A stretch of 64,000 nt of DNA, from the NCBI GenBank assembly GCA_020809705.1, contig CP085828.1, positions 2,046,001-2,110,000 of the forward strand, given 5' to 3'. Origin of the DNA: Calonectria ilicicola (taxonomy: Eukaryota > Ascomycota > Sordariomycetes > Hypocreales > Nectriaceae). Both the position numbers and the translations under genes were made by a program. Positions 1-11,242 of this stretch are shown here, piece by piece (within the stretch, counting starts at the first letter, position 1; each line of letters starts with the position of its first letter). The notes beneath the pieces are model-generated. The model was given only the letters and a program-made list of their open reading frames with translations, did not search any database and was not told the DNA's origin.

Positions 1-597
1 GCCCACAACAACATCTTTGTCCGCCGCATGTTTGCAAATGCCTACGGTTGGCCAGTGGTGAAACACCTAGTGGACGCTCACTTTAGCGACTCGGCAACGG
101 CTCACCTACGAACCGACGAGGCCAGCAACCGTGAGCGGGCAAGGGAGATTCACCAGCCTCCCGATGAGCACGGTGGCGAAACCAAGGCTAGTAGCCGGGA
201 TAATCTGGAAGATGGTGGAGAGCCGGCGAGGCGTACAGACAGCGAGGCCCGTGAGGCCCTGGACGAAGTCCCTGATCTTCCATTGCCACCACAATCGCCG
301 GAGAGCGTCGGCTCATGGCAAAGGTCTCGTACTGAGCGTGACGATTCAGTGACGTGGAGCGAGCGAGACTGGATCGACAGCGAATGCGAGAGCGATCTAG
401 ACTTTGGTGATTTGCACCACCACGAGAGGCCGCCAGCTGGGGGCGCATCTCCATCGCTGTCGTCACAAGAAAGGGGCAAAGAGGCGCAGCGAAGCACTAG
501 CCCGTTGACGGCGGGATGGAGCTGGGCGGAAAAGATTGTGGGTAAGGGGCGGTCCAAGAGCCCTTCAGCTGAGGAAGCATCGTCGTCGAAGTCGTGA
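1..597 (+). CDS. Probable DUF676 lipase/serine esterase, C-terminal part (5' truncated by window edge)
   Basis: The frame is open from the first base and stops with TGA at 595-597, giving the last 198 residues of a longer protein. The first 20 or so residues (AHNNIFVRRMFANAYGWPVV) resemble the end of the DUF676 alpha/beta-hydrolase domain in ROG1/Lpl1-type fungal lipases, where a conserved His lies in such an AHNN segment. This is family recall and could not be searched. The remaining ~170 residues are a low-complexity tail rich in Ser, Glu, Asp and Arg, and it ends in a Ser/Lys-rich stretch. Such tails are common in the filamentous-fungal members. The catalytic Ser lies outside the window, so activity cannot be judged. 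The reading frame is sound; the family call is moderate. Confidence 0.6.
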   Translation, partial: AHNNIFVRRMFANAYGWPVVKHLVDAHFSDSATAHLRTDEASNRERAREIHQPPDEHGGETKASSRDNLEDGGEPARRTDSEAREALDEVPDLPLPPQSPESVGSWQRSRTERDDSVTWSERDWIDSECESDLDFGDLHHHERPPAGGASPSLSSQERGKEAQRSTSPLTAGWSWAEKIVGKGRSKSPSAEEASSSKS

Positions 598-1398
598 GTG
601 GTGTTTGGATAAAGCAAAATTCCCCGTTATAATTTGTGCATATTACATACAGTGTCATGACTAGCAATGCGATGATGAAGGAAAGCATACAAATGACAGT
701 ATAGATGTTTAATAGAGGCGCAATGAGTGGAGTTTGTTGATGGGGTTGTTGGACTGTGCTTATGATCAAATGGCGATGAGGGCGGTATCATGGGTGAAAA
801 TGAACCTACCCTATATTGCATTTTTTGTGTTGGTACCAACCATTTGAGTCACTGCAAGCGGAGTTTGAATTTTGCAAGTATTCGAGTGTAAATTAGTAGT
901 GGAATTAAGATACCAAATATATATGCGCAAGGCTTGTTTGTAAATTGGTTTGTGTTCCGTTGAAGAATAAGTGCGAGTGAAATTCTTGGTGTTGAATTTT
1001 TATGGAATGGCTAGTTCACTGGTTGTGAGCAATTCTGGTCTCCCGCAACGTCACTGGCAATGCTAAAAAACTACGAGACAAGATCAAAACTCCAAAAGAG
1101 CCAATACAGTTATCTACCTATTAACCATCGAAAAAGAAAGTAAAGCCATTGGGGCATATGAATTTATATCAAGACTTGCGGCTCAATGTAAATCCAGGCT
1201 CGCATTCTGTATATTAAAACTAATACAAATGATCACCCATACCAATACTTTGCAGGAACCATTAGACAGAGACCATATGATTCCCCAAAACAGATTGGTA
1301 CATGGAAGGAAGGAATGGAGAAAGACACAATTGATTTACACCAAAAAATAAAAAAATGCAAAAAGAAAGGATATATGGTGGAATCTAACCACCGAAGA
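598..1398. other. Intergenic: lipase 3' flank and tRNA 3' flank
   Basis: No coding frame with credible composition is seen. The left part is presumably the 3' UTR of the upstream gene. The right end has A-runs on the plus strand at 1351-1356 and 1360-1364. These are T-runs on the minus strand about 35 nt past the tRNA and can act as the Pol III terminator. Confidence 0.5.
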
Positions 1399-1488
1399 TG
1401 GACGAACAGGGAATCGAACCCTGGACCACTCCCAGATGATTCGGTCGAATTATGCTAAGGGAGTATTATACCACTAAACCATTCGCCC
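1399..1488 (-). tRNA. tRNA-Ala(AGC) with an 18-nt intron
   Basis: Read on the minus strand, the cloverleaf folds completely. The acceptor stem GGGCGAA (1488-1482) pairs with TTCGTCC (1406-1400), followed by discriminator A73 (1399). The D-arm contains TGGTTTAGTGG, an A-box. The anticodon stem CTCCC/GGGAG is at 1463-1459 and 1433-1429, and the T-arm CAGGG-TTCGATT-CCCTG at 1423-1407 forms the B-box. With an intron at the canonical position between bases 37 and 38 (1452-1435, 18 nt), the anticodon is AGC at 1456-1454. The acceptor has a G3-U70 wobble pair and A73, the known alanine identity elements, which independently supports the call. The mature length is 72 nt before CCA addition. No CCA is encoded. 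Confidence 0.85.
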
Positions 1489-2588
1489 GAAGGGTTATTG
1501 TTGGAGGAGGGTGGAAGAATTTGCAGTCTAAGAGGAAAGTTTCTCAATTGGCGTGTGCGTCTGGGGGGTTTTGTGGACTTTTTTTTTTCTCTTTTAGTCG
1601 GTATGTGGGTGGTGAATTGGTGGTGTGGGGGTGTGAGAGGGGCGATGTGGGAGGGCCCCAAGAAGCGAGGGGCAATCCGATCCATTCAAGCAGCATCGCT
1701 TTCGTTCCGGGCTGGCCCTAGATGCTAGATGATGCTAGATGTGGCCGTGGCGACGGAATCGGCATTGAAGATATGGCACGGGCCATTGTGCATCAACTAC
1801 GTGCGGCGCTTGGCCAAATTGGCCTATGGAATGCGCAGCAATGTAATCGGAAGAGGCAGGAAATGGGCCATGTTTTGCGCAGATATGTCTCACGGCCCCA
1901 AGGTGGTTGTTAGTCCAATTGATGCGCCCCCGTGGTTGCGCGGCGGGCGGCGAAAGGGCGCCTGGGCTCCTGCCTCTCAGCGCTGTCGGGGGACAGGTCC
2001 CAGTGCGCTACAGGGGGTCGTGCGTTGGGGTGGGATGCACGTGCTTGGAATATTTCCCAACCATGACGGCCATGTGCGTCACTTGGTCTTTGGGGGGGGC
2101 CTCCCAGCGCTCCCGGTGCTGAGTAGGCGGGATGTCTGTTTCGGGGGAGGGCTAGGGGCGAAAAAAAAAACAGACCCTGCCTGAGCGATGAGGTTGGATG
2201 CGATAACACTAAAAAAAAAGAGGGAACCAGCAATTGTCAGCCTCGGCCAACGTTACCAAGCAAGTATAAATCTTCCTGTTTTGTAAACAGCTGCGCATTG
2301 TCATTTGCTGTCTCCAAGGGGCTCTGCTGCTGCTGCTTTAACTCCTGCGACTGGGTGGTACCTTGCTGCGTGCTGGTGGATCTGCCTTACCTCGCGATGC
2401 TGTCATAGCTGCGTCCCCACGATTGAAGCTCGTCCATCCAGACAACTCATTCTCTGCCAGTTTTTTTTTTTTCTTCTTTGACCGCTCATCTTACCTATTG
2501 TCGTTCCTTGGTCACCGAAAATCCACCTCGAAGCACACATACTCACACACACAAGCTCGTCGTATACGGCACAGAAAAACCGCCCGTC
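1489..2588. other. Intergenic: tRNA 5' flank and promoter of the Mit_KHE1 gene
   Basis: Open frames here have no recognisable content. A short direct repeat built on GATGCTAGAT lies at about 1720-1741. A TATAAAT element is at 2265-2271 and a long T/C tract at about 2460-2478, both plausible promoter or 5' UTR parts for the downstream gene at 2589. Confidence 0.4.
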
Positions 2589-3511
2589 ATGCGGTTGTTC
2601 CTCCTCCCGCTCTCGACGCGGCGGACCCTGCTGTACGCGCAGCGCCTCGATGCCGTCACCGCCACCAAGGACGTGAGCTACATCGACCGCGGCACCAACT
2701 GGGCGGCCAAGACGTGGGCGACGTGGGAGAAGAAGGAGTCGGGCTGGCAGCGCAAAGTCGTCGACTACGGAAACTACGCCTTCCGGCGCATCCCCTACGA
2801 GGAATGGGGGCTCAAGTCGGTGCCGCCGTTGTCGAACCGCCGCCGTGCTGAGGAGCTCGAGGGCAAGGAAAAAGTCGAATTGTGCTACCCCAGCACTGTT
2901 ATTCCTCACTCAAAGGCCGAGGGGATCCTTCGCGCACTGGCCACAGAGAGGCAATCTCTGCATCGTCAAAAGTTGATGTGGTGCTGCATTGGCATGCCTA
3001 TAACGATTCCTCTTGCCCTAATCCCGCTGTATGATTCCCCGAATATGCCTTGATGAACCAAAAAAAAAGCTATATATATTAACGAAAGAATCTTTCTTCC
3101 TATTTTAGAGTACCCAACCTCCCATTCTTCTATCTCCTCTACCGCGCGTGGTCGCATTGGCGGGCCATTGCTGGCGGCAAGCACATCCAATGGATCCTCG
3201 AAAAGAAGCTCCTCCAGCCGTCACCATCCAAGATCCTCGACCAGCTCTACGCAACACATGCAGCGCCCCCGGAGGAGACCCAAAGTAAGGAGCGCACCCT
3301 GCTGACGCAAAAGGAAGTCCAGACTTTTTCCAGCACTCTTGATATTCCCGCTTTAGAGATTGAGCTGGAGAGGGCCATATGGCAAGTTGAGGAGTCGCTC
3401 AAGACCCCCAACCAAGAAGAGCCCGGGAACCTATCCGCCGGGACGGGTAATGAAAAGCCGGGCTCTGCCACAACCATGGAGAGCAAACCGGAAAGCAAAA
3501 AACAGCAATGA
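2589..3511 (+). CDS. Mitochondrial K+/H+ exchange-related protein (Mit_KHE1 family)
   Basis: Two exons, 2589-3028 and 3109-3511, encode 280 residues. The intron has a GTATGA donor and TAG acceptor and splits a Leu codon; the phases match. The protein starts MRLFLLPLSTRRTLLYAQRL, as in the PF10173 family (yeast YDL183C/Mrx19), and continues with a W-rich stretch including TNWAAKTWATWEKKESGW. The junction restores the hydrophobic segment IPLALIPLVPNLPFFYLLYRAW around residues 138-160, the likely membrane segment. The last ~60 residues are polar and rich in Glu and Lys. The family is linked to potassium/proton exchange across the inner mitochondrial membrane, but its exact transport role is not settled. 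Only the family-level function is inferred here. Confidence 0.85.
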
Positions 3512-3743
3512 ATGAATGCTTAAGGAGACATGCCGCAGACGATGTATGATTTTGAGTAATTTAAAGAGTCACGTATATCAGGAAGTACGAGTATATAGAC
3601 GAACGAAGGTGTATGCGGGTATATTTATAGACACTACTCACCCCCAGGTCAAGGCGGCGTAGAGCAAAATCGCAATTCTTCTTTATACACGGATTATTAC
3701 TATTATCATTATTGTATTCCTTGCTCCCCCGTGCCAACATCTG

Positions 3744-4325
3744 TCATAACTGCTCTGCCGGTCGCAAGAAGCCCTTGACACCCAGAGCCGGAAGCACACC
3801 CACGAGACCCATGGCCAACAGAACCCGGCGCGTTGTCAAGCTCGACAAGTCTGGAAGTCGGAAGGACACTGAGCACTGCTTGCCCTCGGAATAGCCAACT
3901 AGCGATAAGCTCAGCCCGAGGCTTTGCAGGCCGGGAAGTGGTGTACAAGAAACCTATAATTAAACCGCATTAGCTAGGCTGTCTTTTCCGGAAAGATGCT
4001 GCCTTATGGGAGAAAGGGGGATGGTGAAGAGAAAATAATAGAAAAGAAGAGAAGAGAAGAGAGGACTTACTCGGCTTTTGACCATTTTGCGAGGAATAAC
4101 AACTCCAGCACTGGTCAGCTGCGAGCTAATGACATGTCCGCGCCACGCTTCGGCGGCCTTGCTCCTGAGCAGCCGTTGCGCGAGGGTATGCGACGACGAT
4201 CTTCGTTTCGACGATCGGTTCTGCCTCTTGCGTGCGATGCGCGCGGAGCTCCCGTCGTCCCTGCGGTTCGAGGGGTTGAGAGGCGAGGAGACGAGAGGAG
4301 CGTATGAGGGGCTGGAGGAGACCAT
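3744..4325 (-). CDS. Hypothetical protein, spliced, 154 residues
   Basis: Proposed exons are 4325-4071 and 3953-3744 on the minus strand. The 117-nt intron has a GTAAGT donor, a GCTAAT branch-like site and a TAG acceptor. Both exons are in phase 0 and exon 2 stays open to TGA at 3744-3746. The first half is very basic and Ser-rich (ARIARKRQNRSSKRRSSSHT), followed by an amphipathic stretch (TLAQRLLRSKAAEAWRGHV). Exon 2 ends with a short hydrophobic stretch (RRVLLAMGLVGVLPALGV). I recognise no family. A basic N-terminus and one hydrophobic segment would fit an organelle-membrane protein, but that is only a guess. The matching splice phase and good splice signals are the main evidence that it is a gene. 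Confidence 0.5.
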
Positions 4326-5220
4326 TATGTATTATGTATTATGATTATGATTATTGGAATTTTTTATTGTCGTTTCTTCGAATAGAGAATGCGTATGTCG
4401 AGGGTTGATACTCGAAGGTCCCCGCAAAAAAATGTATTTGCACAACTGAATGCGTCAAGGGAATGTTGGATAGGAAGGCGAAAAAGGTGAGAGTGAGAGA
4501 GAGAGGGGTGTGGAAGTGGATGCTTGAATGAATGAATGAAGGAACGAGATATTGATTGATTGGTATCCCATTCTGAAAAAAGGAATTTCGAGTTCCAACC
4601 CTCGATGCCTTTTATAAAAACAAGGGACCTACACCTTGGGGGAAGAGCTGCAAAGGGAAAAACAGACCAAGGGCTGCAATATTGCGGCTAAAACATTGCA
4701 GACTCCTGGAATGTTGCGCACATAGTCGTCGATTAGAGACTGCCTTGTGGAGCAGGTAGCTAATTTGGTTCTCGAGGGGCATTTTTCTTCCGGCGACAAA
4801 GCTGCCAAAGACAATCGGAAGGAGAAATATGGGACCTGTTGTGTGAGACATTTGTGTGGAAGCGGCGCCAAAGTGCGTGGGATGTCTCCTCCCTTGGTAT
4901 GAGGGGGGAAGTCTATGAGGAGATTGTGTGTGACAAGACTATTCTTTCTACGCAGCCCTTTGCACAAGGGTGCTGGGCCAGGGCACATCAATAAACCTCA
5001 TCGTGACATGGAGGGGCCTCTAGTTTAGCTTCAAAGGGATAGAAATGACATTATTCTCGCGGTTGCTACGTCCCAAAGCGAGGGACCAGTCAGGTTATTA
5101 ATGTAACAAGGGCACGAATGTTGTATCTAAGCGAGTGACCACACACAGCCTTCAACGCCGGCCCTGATTATGTGTATTTACCCAATATGAACGCACTTGT
5201 AATCTTTAGAAACGGTTCTC
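4326..5220. other. Intergenic between two minus-strand genes
   Basis: This is the 5' flank of the hypothetical gene and the 3' flank of svf1. It holds a small GAAT repeat at about 4528-4541 and purine-rich tracts. Nothing further is recognised. Confidence 0.4.
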
Positions 5221-6621
5221 TTACGACGACTCAGATGCAGAGATGTCCGAGATGAAGGTGGCTTCAGTGAACATGTTGCCCTCCTCAGAAATCTCCTCAT
5301 CGCCAATCTTGAGCTTGAGGGCGAGCTTGGGGCAGTACTAGAATCATGAAAGTCAGCGGGGCATATTCTTTGCTTTTAACATATACGTCGGGAAATCTAA
5401 CCTGGTAGATGTATGGCTTGGTGCCTGCAGCTCCAGCCACGATCTTCTTGACGAAGCCAGGCACTTCAGCCATGACATCGACACGGTCGACACGGGGACC
5501 GAGAGAACCCTCAATCACAGCATTGACATCCTTTCCGTCCTTGGTCTTGTTGGCCCAAGTGTACTTGACATCGGTGGGCTCAGGCCAATCATTGTCAGTG
5601 TCGCCCTTGACGGCAGTGTGAGTTGCCGTGTTGGAGCATCCGGCACTGACAACTTCGCCATCTTTGACAATACCGCCAACAGTAACGAGAGTCTTGCCAT
5701 AAGAGGCCGGGGTGGTGAACTCCATTAGCACAGCCGAGTAGTTGGGGCCCTGGAAGTCGACAAAGTTCCAGGTTGCGGCAGCATGGTGGGGCTTCATGCC
5801 TTGAAGGGCGTGAATGAAGAGAGCGCGGCCCTTGAAGTCGATGGCACCGTCAGTGGTGGTGATGGTTCCCTCAGCCGCGCAGCGGGTCCAGAAAGCATGT
5901 CGCATAGAACCCCAGGGGTTCGCGAGATCGGTACCAAAGAGTGTCTTGCCTGTCACGCCGGCCTGGAAGCCAGGCGCAGTTCGGGTAACTTTGACATTGA
6001 CGATGGCCTTCTCGTCGGTCATGCTCTTGATAGTATAATAGGTGCCATCCTCAGACAGCTCGACGGCGCAGTCGGTTGCGTAGAAGCAGGACCTGTCCTC
6101 GCTCATCTCAGTGTTGTTGAGGGGAGTTGAGCTCCAGAGGTGGGGCTTGGCCGGGTCGGTGCTGAAGATCTTGCAGTTGAACTGGCAGGTCGTTCGGATA
6201 CCACTTTGTGAGACAGTTAGCTTGCGCTTCATCCCAGCTATCATCTAGAGCGGGGAGAGCCGTACGCAACGTTGCTGTAGATGACCTGGAGGATAGCGGT
6301 GCGGCCGGCCTCGCTGAACAGGTAAAATGTCTGCGTCTCGACACATGTCGAGTCCATGGCTGCCCAGAGCAGATCCTCACGCTTCAGCTCCGTGAAGGGC
6401 GTCTGCTCGGCCTCCTTGGCGACCGACTTAATGGCTGAGGGGCCATAGATGGGCTCCTGGGTGCCGGCGACGTTGGCCAGCCTATGCAGATCAAACAATC
6501 GTTAGTGGTGAGTCTTCTCCGCGGGAGAGCCGTTGCAGAGACTTGTCGAGGGAGCCCAAGCACCGCAAGGTGGGGGGAAGGGAGGGACTGTTTCTTACTG
6601 CTGCTTCGCCCAGTTGAACAT
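5221..6621 (-). CDS. svf1: Svf1-family survival factor
   Basis: Four exons (6621-6599, 6481-6266, 6203-5402, 5337-5221) encode 385 residues, and all three junction phases agree. The first exon is only 23 nt and encodes MFNWAKQ plus two bases. The spliced N-terminus continues [20 protein letters not shown], the hallmark of Svf1, followed by [17 protein letters not shown] and, across intron 2, [15 protein letters not shown]. It spans both lipocalin-like halves (Svf1 and Svf1_C) and ends in an acidic tail. Yeast Svf1 is 481 residues; filamentous-fungal forms are shorter, so this looks complete. In yeast it acts in survival under oxidative and cold stress and in ceramide transfer from ER to Golgi. 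Intron 2 has a weak GTACGG donor and AAG acceptor but a good GCTAAC branch site. Confidence 0.93.
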
Positions 6622-9230
6622 GATGGAGAGTGGGTTGGTCTGGATACGAAGACGGAGGAAACGGGGATGTGTTGAGAAGGAAAGGATATGAAGAAAAAAA
6701 GGAGATGGAGATGGGTCAAAAGAAGATCGCCTATCCAAAAACAGTCGAGGTTCACACACAATGTCTGCGGCAGCGGCATGTCACTCACACCGCCGACGAA
6801 TGGCTAGTGGCGGCGGCAGCGGCAGGAGGAGGGGCAAGCAGGGTCGCCAGCCCATGACGCTCATTGCGTGGCTGGTGCGTGGGTCTTGGGCAGAATGATG
6901 TGGCTCGCCAGTATCATGACAAGAATGCGCTTCGACTGCGCTGCCTCCGGGCTCATGCGCCGTGCATTTACCCGGTTTGGCCTACTTTATAACGCCGTGA
7001 CAAGGGCAATATGGGCCAGACACTGGCCCGACCGTACTGCATGCGCCTCACTTTGCTACGTGGACTCGCCGATGATGCCTTTCCCGCGCCGCTCGGAAGC
7101 TGCGGGAGCTGTGGTCAGTAGGTCAGTAGGCACGCCAACAAGCACCAGCCCAGCAATCTTAGGACCAGCTCCAACCTGCCTAGTGGGTTTTCGGCCTTCC
7201 GGACTTTGCCATGAATTGAAGTCAGCGGCCGGCGAACAAAAGGCAGCCGAATATAGATTCTTATACTTCTCCCTTTCCTTTTTCCTTCGACCCGTGGCCT
7301 TCCTCTGGTAGCTAGAAACCGACTAATGATTGGGTACTGTGCCTTGGAAATTCGGCCTAGAATTGTGCATGGGAGCTAGGCGATTCACTGTGATGTTCAA
7401 AGACTGGAGATTAGAGTCTATAGTGAGCTGAGAGGGACGTAGGTTATTGTGTATTGAATATATCAACACGAATTACATGCTGAATATATAATCTGCACCG
7501 TGAGAATCGCGTTTGGTCGCCGTTACGACTGGGTTATTCGGAATGATATCTTGAAATGGACAAAATAAAAGCAAATAGCATACTGTTTTCGCTTCATCGT
7601 TATTTCGCTACTGCATCATGGATTTGAAGTAGGTTGGCCATGGCCTGAAGGGGTTGCATTTGTCAATTTTACGATGCTGGCTGAGTCTTGGTACTTTCCG
7701 CGGTATCAGGCATGGAACGAAAATTCTCCCAAGAATAGACCTTAGATAGATCCACGGAGATTTAGCATGCACAGAGAGCTTATAGCAACTGTAAAGCCGT
7801 CAGAATTTTATTAAGCAATTGATCCAGGTCCTATGTGGCTGAGGGAGGTGTGATTGTTGTGACCTATGCGGCTGTATCACACGTTTTTGGACTAAGAATA
7901 ACGAAATACATAATTACCGATATATTGCACATATATTTCATAATTTGTCTGTTTGGTTTGGTTTACGCTGTTATCTACTGGGTCCGTTTGCTTTGCGGAA
8001 GCCATGGATATCTCTCTTTTCATGAATCCTACGGTGGCATTTCCACTTAGGTAGCATTAAGATGAGGATGCCAAGTCATGCAGGCTATATCTTCCCCCAA
8101 CCCCCAAAGGAAACGATTGGATAACCTGCATTTAAACATGGACAGGTGGACACGTGTGGTATTGTACTTCTCAAAAGCCATCATCGTTGAGTGAAGGATC
8201 AATGATCCCTGTTACCCAGCGCTTTATCAGAGCGAAGTAATAATACATACATAGCTACACGAGCGACTAGTAGTGATAATAATTGGTCATGAGTCATAAT
8301 ATCAAGCTCAAAAGTGCCATCAGTTCATTCTCGAAAAGGGGTTCACTCATCTCTTGAACCTTGCCCTTGTGCCAAATCACTCAGTGCGGATCCCCATTAG
8401 TGGTCACGGGACCAAGGGAGATTCATGGGCGGGCCCTTCTGTAATCTGATTGATGACCTCCTTCAGCTGAATGCTACCTTGGTCGGGCTGGATCCCCCAC
8501 CAAATGGGAAAAACGGAGGACGGAGACGGTCAAATCGGTGGCGATCCATTCTGCTAGTGACGTTCCAAAACCGTCCATGAGATCTTTGTCGCCCGGCATG
8601 CTGCCCGTGATTAGAGATAAGACCCACGCCTGAAATTATCCAAGCACCTGCCCAGTGCTTGGATTCGCGCGCAGCGGTCCAATAAGGGCGCCTGCATAGG
8701 GCGTCCCTTTCTATTACGTGCAGTCTAGTCTAAAAATGCAAACTCCATGTCCCGCGCCCACCGGTCGCAGCCAACCTCGTAGACGCGCCTTGGCTTGGGG
8801 GTTGTTTTGACTTTTCAACATTTAACGCTTGTTATCATATCGGGACATTTTCCAACACATTGTATTGCACGACACATCACCCATAATCACATATTCTCAG
8901 CTCTCCTTTTTTGGGGGGGATATTTAGCTTGGACATTATTATTTTTTTTTTCCTTCGGATTTTTTTTACCCGAATCTTATTCGCCCACCTTGCTAGACTC
9001 GTTAGAACTTTCCACGTTCGTACAATTTCCGTTTTCTCTCGGACAACCGACGTTCAAAGCAAACGCGCTGCCTCAGATCGCGAGGCGCAACAAAATATCG
9101 ACCCGTATAATCGATACCTCGAGTTCGCGACAAGCCTGCGGTCCTTTTCGGCACCGGAGCTCCTCCTCTATCGACACCCCGGTCTTGCGCGCACATTCCC
9201 GATCGAGACCTGTTCGTTTATTGACTGGTC
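6622..9230. other. Divergent intergenic region between svf1 and areB
   Basis: This 2.6-kb stretch has no convincing coding frame and must hold both promoters and the areB 5' UTR. The part nearest areB (about 8890-9010) is T-rich. A perfect 8-bp inverted repeat (CCAAGCAC/GTGCTTGG, 7-nt spacer) lies at 8640-8662, and a CCAAT motif lies just downstream at about 8679. Confidence 0.5.
8640..8662. repeat. Short inverted repeat upstream of areB
   Basis: The arms CCAAGCAC (8640-8647) and GTGCTTGG (8655-8662) are perfect complements with a 7-nt spacer. It lies about 570 bp before the areB start. It may be a transcription-factor site or chance. Confidence 0.4.
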
Positions 9231-11242
9231 ATGGAAGACGGACCTCAGCTCCTGCCTCCACCGACTCCAGAGCCAATTTCTCGACTTGAATCTGCTTCAT
9301 CTGCTACGACTCCTCCGACACCTCAGCTTCCTGCCATATCGACCCTTGCGGTAGCAACCGCGGCGACAGCGACGCTTGCGACAGTGGCGGCAACACCTGT
9401 ACAACAACAGCTCAGGTAAGCGCTGCGCGAATCCACATATATGCCATGAGCGTCCAGGAGCCGCGCGCGATATGTTATCTGCGCGATAACGATCTTCCCC
9501 GGCCCCGCGACAAGGCCGCTCGAAGGACTGCTAATCTCGACTTTCTATGCATAATACGCTGACTAACATTTCTGGCCGTAGACCACCGACAATGTACGCT
9601 GGTGCGTCGCCTGCCGCCACGAGTGGGGGTTCTGGAGGAAACTTGGTGAGTCGCCATCATCGCCCTCCGTCCCTCTGCACTTTCAGCCCTCTGCCCATTG
9701 AAATGACATCTCAATCGGGAAAGCCACAACAATGCTTCTCCTGCAGGGAAAATGGCGGATGACCGAGGTGTTTATCGGCATCTGCCACATCCACTGCCTT
9801 ATCACCCATCGCCCATGATTGAAGACAATCAATCACGTGGCTTATCATAATCCCGGTCCCACTAACCTGGATTGGGAAGCCTTGTGGACACCCCAAGCAG
9901 GTTTATCTGTCTTATCAGACCAGTAACGTTGGGGCCAAAGATTTTTACTCCATCTCCTTATCGTGATCCAGATACTAATCATCGCCCTCCCTCCCACCTT
10001 GCCCTCATCCCATCACAACCAACCGGCATCATGATGGCCACTAACGGATCTACGCAGCCTACCTGCCAGAATTGTAGCACCTCGACGACACCATTATGGC
10101 GCCGCGATGAATTCGGTTCTGTGCTCTGCAATGCCTGCGGCTTGTTCCTCAAGCTGCATGGCCGCCCTCGCCCCATCTCTTTGAAGACTGACGTTATCAA
10201 GAGCCGCAATCGTGTCAAGACGATGCGCCCGGACCTTGCGCCCAAGAAAAAGGTATGCAACGGTTATTCCATTGGCTCGTGCAATTTTAACAAGTTTCAA
10301 CAGCAGCAACAGCAGCAGCAAGCTCAGAACTTCCCCCTCGCAACTGATCCCAACGGCCTCGATCTCAGCCATGCCACGACAGCGGCGCACGCCGCTCAGG
10401 CTGCGCGACGCACCTCGCAAAAATCTGCAAATGGAAACGAAGGATCCGATTCGCCGATTTCGCGAACTGGCACACCAGCAATGTATAACCATGGTCTACC
10501 ATCCTTCATGGTCGATGACCCTTATCAGTCCGGCGTGGCTGGTTTCGCCAATACTGAGGGTCGCGCAGGATCCCCGCTAAATGGGGACCGGAATATGGAT
10601 GCGCCCCAGACACACGAGCAACTTATTGCACACAACTCAAGCCTCAAGACTCGTGTCAGTGAGCTCGAAGTCATCAATGAATTATTCCGTGGTCGTCTCA
10701 GTCAACTTGAGCAGCAAGAGGCTGCGGCACGCCGAGGCCAGGAGGTGGCGGGGGTTGAGCAGAGTCAGCTCCGCTCACAACTTGAGGCGGCCCAAGACAG
10801 CGAAGCCCAACTCCGTGCTCAATTGGACGATAGCCACCGTAGGGAAAATAACCTAAAGCGGCGGCTTGATGACTTGGAGCTAGAATTGAAGGAAGCTAAA
10901 GAGGCTGCCGAGGCCGCTATGGAGCGACCATCTAAGAGGCCCCGTATCACTGAACCATCGGTTAAAATCCAGGATATTCCCGAAGCTGCGCCAGTTCCTG
11001 CGGTCGTCGAACCATCCCCTACCGAGGCCGAGTCATCTGTGACCCCGGAGGTTGACGCACCAAAGGCTGATGCTCCTAGTGTATCTGAAGCAACTGATGT
11101 CCAGATGGACATGGAAATCCCCGAAACCACTGATGCTATCGAGACACCCGAAGTCCCCAAGGCCCCAGAACCCATGGAAACCGCTGAGGCGGTTGAGGCC
11201 CCTACAGATGCCGAAGTTACTGCTGGTGATGGTGCAGCATAG
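9231..11242 (+). CDS. areB: GATA zinc-finger transcription factor, AREB/ASD-4/Gzf3 type
   Basis: Exons 9231-9415, 9582-9645, 10058-10252 and 10304-11242 give 460 residues; if the last in-frame 51-nt intron is kept, 477. The phases match at every junction. The single finger is C-X2-C-X17-C-X2-C (Cys 86, 89, 107, 110), with [19 protein letters not shown] and then the conserved basic tail [22 protein letters not shown] poly-Gln run follows. A long coiled coil then extends from [20 protein letters not shown] to about [13 protein letters not shown] and ends in a basic RPSKRPR motif, a likely nuclear signal. The C-terminus is acidic and Pro/Thr/Glu-rich. A finger plus coiled coil distinguishes AREB from AREA. 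AREB-type factors generally oppose AREA in nitrogen control. An in-frame ATG pair at 10031/10034 inside intron 2 could start a shorter isoform. Confidence 0.92.

Noticed and set aside
8795..9354. Two overlapping plus-strand frames just before areB
   Set aside because: They run through a T-rich 5' leader into the real areB first exon in other frames, so they are best explained as leader sequence.
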